Assembly (NCBI GenBank): GCA_021229015.1
Contig: CM037792.1
Location: forward strand, 40,020,287-40,084,286
Length of the DNA: 64,000 nt
Direction of reading: 5' to 3'
Source: Solen grandis
Taxonomy: Eukaryota > Mollusca > Bivalvia > Adapedonta > Solenidae
In this document: in pieces, positions 1 to 11,158 of the stretch
How positions within the stretch are numbered: the stretch's first letter is position 1
How the letters are laid out: the number at the start of each line of letters is the position of its first letter
Program-made: the position numbers and the translations under genes
The notes under the pieces: generated by a model
What the model was told of the DNA's origin: nothing
Database searches by the model: none
Seen by the model: the letters and a program-made list of their open reading frames with translations, nothing else

Positions 1-1651
1 AAAACTTTTTGAGCATGTTGATATTCTTCACCCGTAATTGTTGTTTGAGTTAATGTAGAATAAAATTCTTTAATATCTGGTAATTGTGTTTCATTTAATT
101 TTTCTATGGAATCTACATATTCATATGGATAGAACCTTTTTGTTCTAAAATAGGAAATTCATCTATTGATTTAGCTATATCTGATAACCCTTTACTCATA
201 AATCTATAAGAATCTAAAAATCTTAATTTTTTATAATATGATCCATAATCTATAGAAATATATTCTTCTGAACTTTTTGAAAGAAATTTTACTTTATTAT
301 ATTTATCTTCATATTTCATAAGTTCTTCAATTAAAAAGTGGAAATCATAATTAGAACCATTATGAAAGAATACAGGTATTAATTTTGTTACTTTACCCTC
401 TTTTGTATTACATGATTGACATGCTGCTCCTCTATATTCCCCCGAAAGATGATTATGTTCTCTTACTTTATCATTCACAACATTCAAATCCTTTTTCACA
501 AATATAACATTCAGTTGCTTCTTGAAATTTGTCTTCTTCATACTTATTTAATATTGGTTTTTTCTGTTCATTAAGGTAGATCTTATAATTTATTTCTTTA
601 AATATCTTCATTACTTTTTCTACATATTTTTCTATTGCATTATTTCCAACATAAGAAAAGTATTGTGATTTATATATTTCTGGATAATCTGACTGAACAT
701 ATATTCCATAACTATTTACTTCTTGTTTAAATATTTTATTTGTGTAAGATTCTTTAGGATTTGGTTGAGTAGTAGATAATGGAATATTATTTGATTCAAA
801 ATCACAATATATAACAAATGGTAATTTATTTTTAAAATGGTAATTTTTAAATTTAAGAATATTTTTTCCTGGTTTAGGCATTACGGCTTTACAATGTTCA
901 TTATCATAACATATTTCTTTATGATTAATTAGCGTTTCTTCTCTTCGAAATCCTTGTAAACAATTTCTACATGTAAATGATTTATGCTTATTCTTATCAT
1001 ACTTGAAACTATCTAATTTTTTAATTAAACAATAATGGGTATTTTCATTACTTTCAATGTATAAGAGATCAACTACATTTTCGGAACTTTGTTCCAGCTG
1101 TGAAACATTGTTTGAAACATAAACCGGATATAAAGATTGTTTATTAGATTGATCTTCTAATGCAAATACATTTATACTTAAATTATTTTGTCTCTCTACT
1201 TTTGGAATATCTTTTATAGATACAGGATATTCAATTCCTTTCATATTAAGTTTATGTTCATATTCTCTATATTTAGATACTCTTTGTTTGTGTGTATTAG
1301 CGGGATAAAACTTTGCTAATATAGACCATAAAAACATTTATTATCATCTTTATTTTGAACATTAATAATATTACTTGATTTAAATTGAAGAGGTATATAA
1401 GATGAAGCTTTCTGATAATCATATTTATATTGTTTTACTTCTACACTTTTAATATTTCTAAAAACAAAACCAGATCCTCTTTCTTGAAATTTATCTACAA
1501 AAGCTTCAAATTTATCTCTCAAACTATTATAGAATGTAGACATATTATTTTGTGTTTGAATAACTTGAACAGGGTGAGAGTAATGACTTTCTATTATATC
1601 AAATGCCAAAGGGGTTGAAAATTCACTTGTTATTATTATTTTTATTTTCAA
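1..1651 (-). pseudogene. Polinton/Maverick DNA polymerase B, N-terminal and exonuclease part, broken
   Basis: Seen: a leftward reading that runs off the window edge and carries the hallmarks of the protein-primed family-B polymerase of Polinton elements. In order these are ASSYIPL and INVQNKDDNKCF near the N-terminus, a Cys-His finger-like stretch (FTCRNC then a spaced H and C), the ExoI-like YCDFES, the conserved HNHLSGEYRGAACQSC, and the ExoII-like FFHNGSNYDFHFL. Reading continues in another frame to base 1. The frame breaks at about 1325, 535 and 130, mostly in A/T-rich runs, so this copy is not translatable as it stands. Known: in the family the polymerase motifs A, B and C lie C-terminal to this part, so they would be left of the window. 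The neighbour at 1707-2787 is the convergently placed integrase, which supports one Polinton. The family call is secure; the alternative, a related linear-plasmid polymerase, is less likely beside a Polinton integrase. Confidence 0.9.
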
Positions 1652-1706
1652 AGGAAACTGATTAATAACTATTCTTGTCTCATTTTAATAGAAATAAATT
1701 TTAATT

Positions 1707-2787
1707 ATGATAATTTTTCATATAATCAGGGTTTCTAACTATAAACTCTTGATACGCTTTTTTATACTTTTCCTTGTTGTTTTGATAATGTTTTTGTTGA
1801 TTAGGCTTAAGACATTGTTTAACAAACTTTTCGATCTGCCATTTTTTAAGAAAACAATTTTAAAAATGGATCACCCAAAATATATTGTTTACGTTGTAAA
1901 AAGAATACTGAAAATAATTCAGTAGAACAAGTAACAACAACCAACAATAGACAAATGTTAAAAGGTAAATGTTCTGAGTGTGGATCTAAGAAAAATAGAT
2001 TTATAGGAACAAATAAATTAGCAGATGAATTACATCATAGAGTTATAAAGAAATTTCCTAAAAGACGTGTTTTTGTTGATTCAATAGATAAAATATGGGC
2101 TGTTGATTTGGTAGATATGCAACAATATTCAAAACAAAATAAACATTAAATTTTTATGTAAATATGGCTGGTTAATTCCATTGAAAAATAAAACAGGAGT
2201 AACAGTAAGTGAAGCATTTAAAACATTATTTGAAGAAAGAAAACCAATTTTTATTTGGTCAGATAAAGGATCTGAATTTTATAATCACCATGTAAAAGAA
2301 TTATTAAAGGATAATAACATAAAATTATATTCAACAGAGAATGAAGAAAAATCTAGTGTGGTAGAACGGTGGATAGGAACAATGAAACAACATATGTTTA
2401 AATATTTTACTGCTCATGAAACTACTAAATATTATGATGTATTAGATCAATTAGTTAAAGATTATAATAATACAATTCATTCTTCAATTAAAATGACACC
2501 TGTTGAAGCAAGTAAATCAGAAAATACATTAACAGTGTATAAAAATTTAAATCCAGAAGAAGAAAATAAAATTAAGAAACCTAAATTCAAAGTTGGAGAT
2601 AGAGTAAGAATAACAAAAAAGAAAGGTAAATTTGAAAAGGGTTATACTACTCGGTTGGACTAGAGAAATATTTGTAATTGAAGAAGTTTTAAATACAAAT
2701 CCCGTTACTTATAAAATAAAAGATTTAAAAGGTGAAGACATTACAGGTAGTTTTTATGAACAAGAATTACAGATAACCGAGTTCTAA
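1707..2787 (+). pseudogene. Polinton/Maverick retroviral-like integrase, broken
   Basis: Known role: inserts the linear Polinton genome into host DNA (DDE integrase). Seen: recognisable coding begins about 1868 with a C-x2-C pair (YCLRCKKN) and a second pair (KCSECGS). It continues with ADELHHRVIKKFPKRRV, the first catalytic Asp region IWAVDLVDMQQYSKQNK, the second Asp in FIWSDKGSEF, the Glu region ENEEKSSVVERW, and a C-terminal chromo/SH3-like stretch (KFKVGDRVRITKK). A short deletion with a frameshift at about 2150 removes the strand that normally follows QYSKQNK. A second frameshift at about 2655 separates the last 43 or so codons, which end at a TAA at 2785-2787. The first 160 bases (1707-1867) are open but out of frame and unrecognised. 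Position beside the element terminus is typical of Polintons. Family call confident; the copy is dead as read. Confidence 0.9.
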
Positions 2788-3078
2788 TTCAAAAGAAGAA
2801 AAGCAAAAATTAATAGAACAGGGGAGAAAAGAGGCAATGGAGATAATATCCAAAAATATAAAAACTGTATAATATTGAATTTTTATAATACGTTAGAAAA
2901 CCCTCCTCCATATTCAGAGTGAGGATTTTTATATTACTAAAAAATGTAAAAAGGGGTTCAGGAAAAAACGCAAGCATAAAATTTTTTATTTTTTTTCATT
3001 GTTGTTTTTTTTAAAAGTTTACACATGTGTTTTTTTAAATTTTACATTAGTGTGATTTTTTTGATTTTTTTAAAAAAA
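2788..3078. other. Polinton terminal non-coding region
   Basis: AT-rich DNA between the integrase stop and the inverted repeat, with long T runs. No ORF or RNA gene seen. A short inverted repeat lies near 2899-2925 (aaaccctcctcc and gagtgaggattttt). It is probably the subterminal part of the Polinton. Confidence 0.5.
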
Positions 3079-3157
3079 AGTAGTTATAGATTTGGGCGTG
3101 TTTGGGTTGGGAGGAGTGGGGGGGGGTGGCCCAAACACGCCCAAATCTATAACTACT
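3079..3157. repeat. Perfect 28-bp inverted repeat at the Polinton end
   Basis: Arms 3079-3106 and 3130-3157 are perfect reverse complements with a 23-base G-rich loop. The left arm begins AGTAGTTATAG and the right arm ends CTATAACTACT. Polinton termini characteristically start AG and end CT, so either arm could be the true end. No 6-bp target duplication could be tested because the other end is outside the window. Confidence 0.85.
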
Positions 3158-4395
3158 AATAGTAGAAGCAACAGGAGCAACGGCAGTTGTTGTGGTAGTA
3201 ATAGAAGTAGCAACAGGAGAAACGGCAGTTGTTGTGGTAGTAATAGTAGTAGCAACAGGAGAAACGGCAGTTGTTGTTGTAGTAATAGAAGTAGCAACAG
3301 GAGCAACGGCAGTTGTTGTGGTAGTAATAGTAGTAGCAACAGGAGAAACGGCAGTTGTTGTGGTAGTAATAGTAGTAGCAACAGGAGCAACGGCAGTTGT
3401 TGTGGTAGTAATAGTAGTAGCAACAGGAGCAACGGCAGTTGTTGTGGTAGTAATAGTAGTAGCAACAGGAGCAACGGCAGTTGTTGTGGTAGTAATAGTA
3501 GTAGCAACAGGAGCAACGGCAGTTGTTGTGGTAGTAATAGTAGTAGCAACAGGAGCAACGGCAGTTGTTGTGGTAGTAATAGTAGTAGCAACAGGAGAAA
3601 CGGCAGTTGTTGTGGTAGTAATAGTAGTAGCAACAGGAGAAACGGCAGTTGTTTTTGTAGTAATAGAAGTAGCAACAGGAGCAACGGCAGTTGTTGTGGT
3701 AGTAATTGAAGTAGCAACGGGAGCAACGACAGTTGTTGTGGTAGTAATAGAAGCAGCAACAGGAGCAACGGCAGTTGTTGTGGTAGTAATAGAAGCAGCA
3801 ACAGGAGCAACGGCAGTTGTTGTGGTAGTAATAGTAGTAGCAACAGGAGCAACGACAGTTGTTGTGTTAGTAATAGAAGTAGCAACAGGAGCAACGGCAG
3901 TTGTTGTGGTAGTAAAAGAAGTAGCAACGGGAGCAACGACAGTTGTTGTGGTAGTAATGCAACAGGAGCAACGGCAGTTGTTGTGGTAGTAATAGAAGTA
4001 GCAACGGGATCAACGACAGTTGTTGTGGTAGTAATAGTAGTAGCAACAGGAGCAACGGCAGTTGTTGTGGTAGTAATAGTAGTAGCAACAGGAGCAACGG
4101 CAGTTGTTGTGGTAGTAATAGTAGTAGCAACAGGAGCAACGACAGTTGTTGTGGTAGTAATAGTAGTAGCAACAGGAGCAACGACAGTTGTTGTGGTAGT
4201 AATAGTAGTAGCAACAGGAGCAATGGCAGTTGTTGTGGTAGTAATAGAAGTAGCAACAGGAGCAACGGCAGTTGTTGTGGTAGTAAAAGAAGTAGCAACA
4301 GGAGCAACGGAAGTTGTTGTGGTAGTAATAGTAGTAGCAACCGGAGCAACAGCAGTTGTTGTGGTAATAGTTGTAGAAGCAGGAATAGCAGCAGT
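3158..4395. repeat. 42-bp minisatellite, about 29 copies
   Basis: Tandem units of 42 bp built on gcaacaggagcaacggcag followed by ttgttgtggtagtaatagta. Because 42 is a multiple of three, long ORFs appear in several frames (Val/Ala-rich, Ser/Asn/Gly-rich and Leu-rich on the reverse). Units differ by substitutions (gga-gca against gga-gaa, acggc against acgac) and one shortened unit near 3955 changes the frame. It starts directly at the inverted repeat. Repeat-derived ORFs are not reported as genes. Confidence 0.9.
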
Positions 4396-5078
4396 TTTAA
4401 TAGGAGTATTTTTTTAAAAAGTAAGGCATGAAAAGTGATGATTTTAAGAATTAAAGCTGTAAATTAACTACATGTGTTAAAAAGTGAGTTATGTGCTTCA
4501 TGGACATCGTTTTTGATGTTATTGCTTTAACTATTTAAGAATTAGGAATTCAGAAATAAGGAAGCGTAAGTGAATAGTTAATAATAATTAGTTACTTTAT
4601 CAGTTAGCAGGCGTTTTGTAACATGGTAATGTGGTCAGTTATTGTTGTCGTCTCAGCAAGGGAATTATGTCTTTCTTTACAACAGTTCTACTTATTAATG
4701 CATCTGATAAGCTTTGTCTTATTCAGGGAAAAGTGTAAAATTATATAAAGGCATATCATAATCATCAACACACGTATTGTATCATGGTTCAGATTTTAGC
4801 TTAAATTTAGGATGATATTGGTTTAACATCGGAGGTGTTTTTACTGTGTTGATGGAAATGTATGTTATTTTATCTGATACATGATCCATTTGAAATCCTC
4901 TATGACATACAATGTCCAGTCCAATTGGTTTCTCGTTAGATAATGTTTTAATTGCATTTTAGGTTTTAACTTATTAAGATGCCATGCTTAGCAGATGTTC
5001 CTTACAATTTGTTGAATATGTTAATGTACTTATCAGGTTGATACACTGTAAATCACTAAATATATATATAAGTTAATC
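4396..5078. other. Intergenic, nothing recognised
   Basis: AT-rich unique-looking sequence between two tandem arrays. I see no coding, tRNA-like or repeat signature. Confidence 0.5.
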
Positions 5079-5197
5079 CATTCATTCATTCATTCATTCA
5101 TTCATTCATTCATTCATTCATTCATTCATTCATTCATTCATTCATTCATTCATTCATTCATTCATTCATTCATTCATTCATTCATTCATTCATTCAT
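5079..5197. repeat. (CATT)n microsatellite, about 30 units
   Basis: An uninterrupted 4-bp repeat over 119 bases. Confidence 0.95.
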
Positions 5198-5492
5198 CAA
5201 CCCACTCGTCTGTCATATACTCATCCATCCACCATTCTATTTATCATTTCAATAAAATTTTTAAATATAATGATTACTATTGTCATGTCTTATATTGTCT
5301 CTTTAAATCTATTTTAAGAACGGCTACATGTAAATGTATTATGTTTTTTTATGTAGATGAGACTTTAAATACATAAATGATGTCAATACCTTTTTTTTTG
5401 TAGGCAACTTTGTTGTTGTTGTCTCATCAGATATAATTTTCTTGGCCCGTGTTGATAGGTTCCTATGATATTCACATCTTCTTTGCAAAGTT

Positions 5493-5680
5493 GCCTCGAA
5501 TCCCGGTAGGGACTTTTCATGTGAGGAAGCCTTCCAGCTGGCTTGCGGTAGGTCGGTGGTTCTACCCGGGTACCTCTGTGTACTCGGGGTCTTCCTCCAC
5601 CTGTAATTAGCTGGACGTCGCTATATGATTGAAATACTATCGCAGCGACGGTAAACACCAATATAACAACAAAAACAACA
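5493..5680 (+). mobile_element. SINE family I (tRNA-derived), 5'-truncated
   Basis: It begins within a B-box-like tcgaatcccggtaggg and then follows the same body as the copies at 53334 and 34161: ccagctggcttgcggtagg, acccgggtacctctgtgtac, and cttcctccacctgtaattag. It ends in the tail atatgattgaaatactatcg plus an A/C-rich end. The A box is absent. Apparent ORFs in it are SINE-derived. Confidence 0.8.
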
Positions 5681-5799
5681 TACATTTTAAAATTAAATTG
5701 GCTAAGTGCATGATGTATTGGTTCATGTCTCGGAATTTAGGTCATAACCGTTGTCAGCTATGCTTGCATCTGATGTACGAGGGTGTTCCGTATATGTGA

Positions 5800-6700
5800 G
5801 GGTACATGACTTACTGTGATATATGTGGTGCTTGTTCCGTATATATGTGAATTACCCGGCTAACCGTGGTACGATACACGTGGTACAAGTTCCGTATATG
5901 TGACGGTACATGGCTAACTTATATGTGAGTGTACATGGCTAACTGTGGTACGATACACGTGGTACAAGTTCCGTATATGTGACGGTACATGGCTAACTGT
6001 GGTACGATATATGTGGTGCCAGTTCTATATATGTGAGGGTACATGGCTAACTGTGGTACGATATATGTGGTGCCAGTTCTATATATGTGAGGGTACATTG
6101 CTAACTGTGGTACGATACATGTGGGGCTAATTCCGTATAGGTGAAGGTAACTGTGGTACGATATAAGTTGTACTTGTTCCGTGTATGTGAGGGTACATGA
6201 CTAACTGTGATTTATATAGTAGTAGTTCCGTATATGTGAGCGTACATGTCAACTGTGATAAGTGTGGGGCTTCTTCCGTATATGTTAGGTTACATGACAA
6301 ACATTGCTACACATAGTGCTTTGGGTACATTGCTAACTGTGGTACAATGTACGTGGTGATAGTTTTGTATATGTGAGTGTGCATGGTTAACATTGGTACA
6401 ATATATCTGGTGCCAGTTCTATATATGTGAGGGTACATTGCTAAATGTGGTACGATATATGTTGTGCCAGTTCTATATATGTGAGGTTACATTGCTAACT
6501 GTGGTACGATATATCTGGTGCCAGTTTTATATATGTGAGGGTACATTGCTAAATGTGGTACGATATATGTGGTGCCAGTTCTATATATGTGACGGTATAT
6601 GGCTAACTGTGGTATGATACATGTGGGGCTAATTCCGTATAGGTGAAGGTATATGGTTTACTATGGTACTATATATGTTGAACTAGTTCCGTATATATTT
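5800..6700. repeat. 54-bp minisatellite, about 16 degenerate copies
   Basis: Units run gtacatggctaactgtggta, then cgatatatgtggtgccagtt, then ctatatatgtgagg. Variants replace ctatatatg with ccgtatatg. The period of 54 gives an 18-residue repeated reading frame that is not a gene. The last unit is cut off by the BEL LTR at 6712. Confidence 0.9.
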
Positions 6701-6711
6701 GAGGGCACTTG

Positions 6712-7083
6712 TGTCGCGAAGTTACGCGAGATCTTTCTTTTGCTCCTCTGTGACGGAGCCTTTAATGTAATGTACTAATTATCATTGCTCCGTTTTGTGC
6801 AGAGCAAGCCACTTACATATATATATAATAATGCTCCTCTCTTGCGGAGTTCTATGTTTCATAAAACCCTTTGCTCCATATTGACGGAGCGCAATGGTAT
6901 ATAAAGGGGTTGCCTGGGGATTTCGGGATTTTTTTAGAATGTTTTCTCTGACGGAATATGAAAGTGTTAAGGATAAACTGTGTTTGTGGATAAAATGTGA
7001 AAGAGAATTAAATAAATGTGAAATAACTAAATGTGGCTTTCCTGTTCTATAAGTCCAGTGAAGCAATAAATATATCCGCTACA
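6712..7083 (+). mobile_element. BEL/Pao 5' LTR
   Basis: Begins TGTCGCGAAGTTACGCGAG, a start I associate with BEL/Pao LTRs, and ends CCGCTACA, giving TG...CA ends and 372 bp. A TATA box lies at 6898-6905 and a primer-binding site follows after five bases. Four small TGCTCC/GGAGC inverted units precede the TATA box. Its partner 3' LTR was not found. Confidence 0.8.
6898..6905 (+). promoter_or_regulatory. LTR TATA box
   Basis: TATATAAA inside the LTR, about 185 bases before the LTR end; the expected core promoter of the element. Confidence 0.65.
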
Positions 7084-7088
7084 TTGTT

Positions 7089-7106
7089 TGGTGCCGGAAC
7101 CCGGGA
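7089..7106 (+). other. Primer-binding site of the BEL/Pao element
   Basis: TGGTGCCGGAACCCGGGA lies five bases after the LTR end and starts with TGG, as expected for pairing with a tRNA 3' CCA end. The tRNA was not identified. Confidence 0.6.
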
Positions 7107-7215
7107 ATTAGTGAAATTGGATATGTTTTAAAAACGGCGGATTGTGTTGCCATGTGCTCATTCGAACGGAGTAAATAGAAAGTGATAAAAGGAGCAACGA
7201 TAAAAGGATAGCAAC

Positions 7216-8755
7216 ATGGCTGCTAGTAATCAACACTTGAAATGTGTTCGGACTAGATTCCGAAACAATATCGAACGGGAAATTAATGCGGGTGCAAACA
7301 TTTTAGACAGGGAAAGTGTGGTACAGATTTAGAAGACTGTGTGTCTCTTGTGAATAAGTGTGTTGAAAAGTTAGAAACATGCTGTAAGAAGATTGAAGAC
7401 CAATCTGAAAAACTAGCAATAGCCTTTGAGGAAAATACTTAGGCTATAAAAGAAATAGATGAACAGGATTTCCAGCTATGTCAGAAGGCCACGGACTGCT
7501 GTCTTGATTTAAAGGAGTTAAAACGTAGACTTATTTCATCAGATATCAAGGAAGAAAGCACCGTTAAGGAAACTTTAGAGAGTCGTTCAGAGAGAATGCT
7601 CGAAATACAGCAACAAATGCAAGACTCGTTGTTGCAACAAATGGAGCAGCAACAAGAGTTTATGAAAGAAAGTAAACAAGACCACACCACAATGGTTAGA
7701 TTGCCGAAGTTGGAAATTTCTTCATTCAGTGGTGATCGGTTAAGGTGGGTGGAGTTTTGGGATGCATATGAATGCACCATTCATTCAAATAAAAAACTTT
7801 CAAACGTTGAGAAGTTTACGTATCTCAAAAGTAAATTAACTGGAGAAGCCCAAGCCGCTATTAGCGGTCTGACATTGTCAAATGCAAACTATGAGATTGC
7901 TATTAAAATCTTATCGGAGCGCTTCGGGGATGTGCAAAATGTTATTCATGAACACTACAACTCTCTAGTTACTTTGAAACCAACTACAATGAAACAAAAA
8001 GTCTTCGTGTTTTTTTGGACAATGTTGAGAAACATTTACGAAGTCTTGAAGTACTTGGACAAAACATAAATCAAGACGTATTTGTGTGCATCGTACAAGG
8101 AAAACTGCCAAAGGAGGTTTTGCTCCAACTAGAAATTCAAAAGGGAGCAAAGACCAAGTGGAATATCCATTTATTACGAAATGCTCTTCGTGCATATATC
8201 GTGGCACAAGAAAATGCTGAAGGAGGTAATTCAAAAGACAATGAAATGCTGGCAACGTCGCAACAAACCAATAAACGTGTTTGTAAACGAATTCGACGTG
8301 TTCGGGAAAATACAGCCCCTTTCAACGGGAGCAAAGTCTATCGCACAACTAGTGAGGCATTATCGGCCAATCAGAGGCGGAGCATACCGAGAAACGGGCA
8401 AGGATCCAGCTCATCGTCACAGCAAAATTATGGTTACAAAACTAAATATGCCTACGATCAGAGCAGGTATTGTAAAGGAAATCATTTGAGTGATGAGTGT
8501 CAGAAATATACAACAATTGAGCAACGTAAACGACAGTTGAAGGGAAGTTGTTATCGGTGTTTAAAACCAGGCCATAACGCTTTACAGTGCAAAGCAAAAA
8601 AACATTGTGTGTATTGTTTGGAATTTAAAAGTCACCATCGGAGTGTGTGTCCACGCAAATTTAGATCCAAAGTGTCGAGCAATATAATGCAGGAAGACCG
8701 TGCTGGATCTTTTACTCATGACGCAGTTGAAAGCTCACTCATGTCATCAAATTAA
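7216..8755 (+). pseudogene. BEL/Pao Gag, frameshifted
   Basis: Known role: capsid and nucleocapsid of the retrotransposon particle. Seen: a candidate ATG at 7216 follows the primer-binding site. The capsid-like region at 7690-7970 has LPKLEISSFSGDRLRWVEFW and YLKSKLTGEAQAAI, the signature of the DUF1759-type Gag of BEL/Pao. The nucleocapsid part at 8545-8655 holds two zinc knuckles, CYRCLKPGHNALQC and CVYCLEFKSHHRSVC. Breaks: an early stop near 7330, a stop at about 7440, and a frameshift at about 8010-8020 between the capsid part and the rest. The part from 8015 reads open to 8755, directly ahead of the protease. Family secure; not functional as read. Confidence 0.85.
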
Positions 8756-11157
8756 ATGGTGTTAATGCAAACGGTAAAAGCAGAAGTGACTAACACATAT
8801 GGAAACAACCATTATACAGTGAGGATACTGCTTGATTCAGGTTCTCAACGGACATATATATCAGAAAGCGTGGCAAAGAAGCTGAAATTGAAAACTGAAC
8901 GGGTAGCTGACATCAGTTTGGTTACCTTTGGATCAAATAAAACGAAAACTTTAAAATCGACGACCACTAGACTGAATGTGAAATTGAAAAACAACCAGTA
9001 TATGACTATCAGTGCAAACGTTGTTCCGACCATCAGTGCCAATATGCTAAGAAGATCACCAGGAAACATTTCGGGAAATTTTAATCATCTTTTACACACT
9101 TTGGAGCTAGCAGAAGATATTCCACCAATGAACCACCAAGATGAACCATCGTCCGTTGACATTCTTATCTTACTTAGACATAGTTCTTCCACAGAGAATG
9201 GAAATTCAACCAGGTCTTTACCTCCTGAGTTCAAAGTTAGGATGGATTCTTACCGGAAGGACGGGGAAAACTGCCGATGAAACGAGCATGTGCATGTTCA
9301 CCCATGGATCAAGTTTGACAAAGATAAATACATTTACAATGATTGATCCGGTAATGCACAAGAAACCAGACATAGAGGACTTTTGGAACATAGAAGCGAT
9401 TGGCATTGTCGATGATCCTCGCAGTTCGGCTGATGAAATAGCAATGGAATCTTATAAAAGCACGGTACATTTCGAAGATGGGCGATACAAGGAAAGGCAT
9501 GGAAAGAGGAAAATCCAGAGTTACCCGTTAATCGTGAATTGGCCCTAGGACGCCTGAGTTCATGTGTTAACAGGTTAAAAAAAACAAGCCGGACCTCCTG
9601 AAACAGTATGATAACGTAATCAATGACCAACTTAAGAAAACTTCTCGTGTGATCGAGAAGGCCGATGCAGTTACGGGTAATGCATTAGTTCACTACCTTC
9701 CCCATCACGCGGTTGTCAAACTGGAAAAAACAACAACTAAACTACGGATTATCTATGATGCTTCTGCAAAGGTGAACAAAGAAATGAAAAACCTAAACGA
9801 ATGTCTCTATAGAGGCCCAGTTATGTTAAAAGACTTATGTGGTATCTTGCTACGGTTCAGACTCCACAACATAGCACTCGTTGCGGATATCGAAAAGGCC
9901 TTCTTCAATACAGGTTTTGTCGGATACCTTTCGGAATGATTTCTAGCCTCTTTTTGCTTGGCGCAACAATTGAACATCACCTTATTACCTTTGATACTGA
10001 TCTGGCAAAACAGCTGAAAGAGGACATATATGTGGATAACCTGATTACTGGAGCAAAAAGTGTTCCTGATGCAATCCGACTGTATCAAGATGCTAAAATG
10101 ATCTTTAAGAGTGGCTCCATGAATCTACGTGAGTGGATTTCAAATAGTTCTGAACTAAATGAACTCATTGCCGAAAATGACAGAGCAGAAGATAAATCGG
10201 TTAAGATATTGGGCCAACAGTGGAATGTGATAACAGATACAATCGGTCTGAAAGAAATTTTCACAATCATAGTGAAGTTACAAAAAGAAACATCCTAAAG
10301 GAAGTAGCTTCCATATACGACCCACTTAGCTTGATGTCACCAATAACAGTCAGAGGGAAAATGTTTATCCAGTCATTGTGATCAAAAGGAATTCAGTGGG
10401 ATGAAGCACTTGATGCGAAAGACAAAGACATGTGGAATACGCTGAAAAATGACTGGAATGAGGTATCCAAGTGCAAAATAAACAGGTGTGTTACGTCAAG
10501 GGCTGGGGGTAAAGGCACATTTGATCTGGTATGTTTCTGTAATGCCTCGCAAAAAGCATATGCTACAGTGGTTTATCTCCGTCATTCAACTGACGTTAAC
10601 ATCAAGGTTGAGTTAGTGTTCTCTAAGTCAAGACTTGCTCCTGTCAAAGGAATGACTATTCCTAGACTAGAACTAATGGCTGTAGTCATTGGAGTCAGAG
10701 CTCTAAATTATGTCCAAAAGGAGTTGAAGTTAATCCTTCGTCAGATACATTTGTTCACTGATAATGAGTGTTGAACTGGATAACCGCAAACAAAGAACAA
10801 CAGTTTTGTAGAAATAGGGTTAAAGAGATTAAAGCTGCAGAAAATGTAATTTTAAGTCGTTCAAACACAGTAGAATCCTGTAGACATTGCGACGAAAGGT
10901 TGCAATGCGGAACAACTGACCGGTAAGTCTCTATGGTGGCATGGTCCCACATGGTTACAAACGTCGGAATCATGCTCATCTGAAATTGATATCATAGAAA
11001 CTATGGTAAAAGCAACGGAGAAGATTAAAAGAGCTAACACAGGTTCTAATGCGACAGACAAGGAAGACAAAGTAAAATCTTTGGGAGATGAAGAACGTCA
11101 TATCGTAAAGAGTGACAAAGATGAAGTTAATGAAACATAAGTAAACAATAACAGCAG
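8756..11157 (+). pseudogene. BEL/Pao protease-reverse transcriptase-RNase H, deleted and frameshifted
   Basis: Order of domains is as in BEL/Pao Pol. The aspartic protease has the active-site region ILLDSGSQRTYISE (about 8827). An RT lead-in follows (LGWILTGRTGK, about 9235). RT proper runs from about 9649 with LRIIYDASAKVN and ADIEKAF (first catalytic Asp). RIPFGMISS follows, then YVDNLITG (about 10030), the YVDN form of the catalytic box typical of this clade. RNase H has FCNASQKAYATVVYLR with Asn where the family has the catalytic Asp, then KSRLAPVKGMTIPRLELMA. The linker WWHGPTWLQTSES (about 10935) is also typical. A deletion at about 9910 removes the RT stretch between ADIEKAF and RIPFG. 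Several frameshifts and stops follow (about 9280, 10290, 10380, 10775). Dead copy. Confidence 0.88.
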
Positions 11158-11158
11158 T

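Noticed and set aside
3070..4417. Long Val/Ala-, Leu/Pro/Gln- and Ser/Asn/Gly-rich ORFs
   Set aside because: They are different frames and strands of the same 42-bp minisatellite and have no start context or domain.
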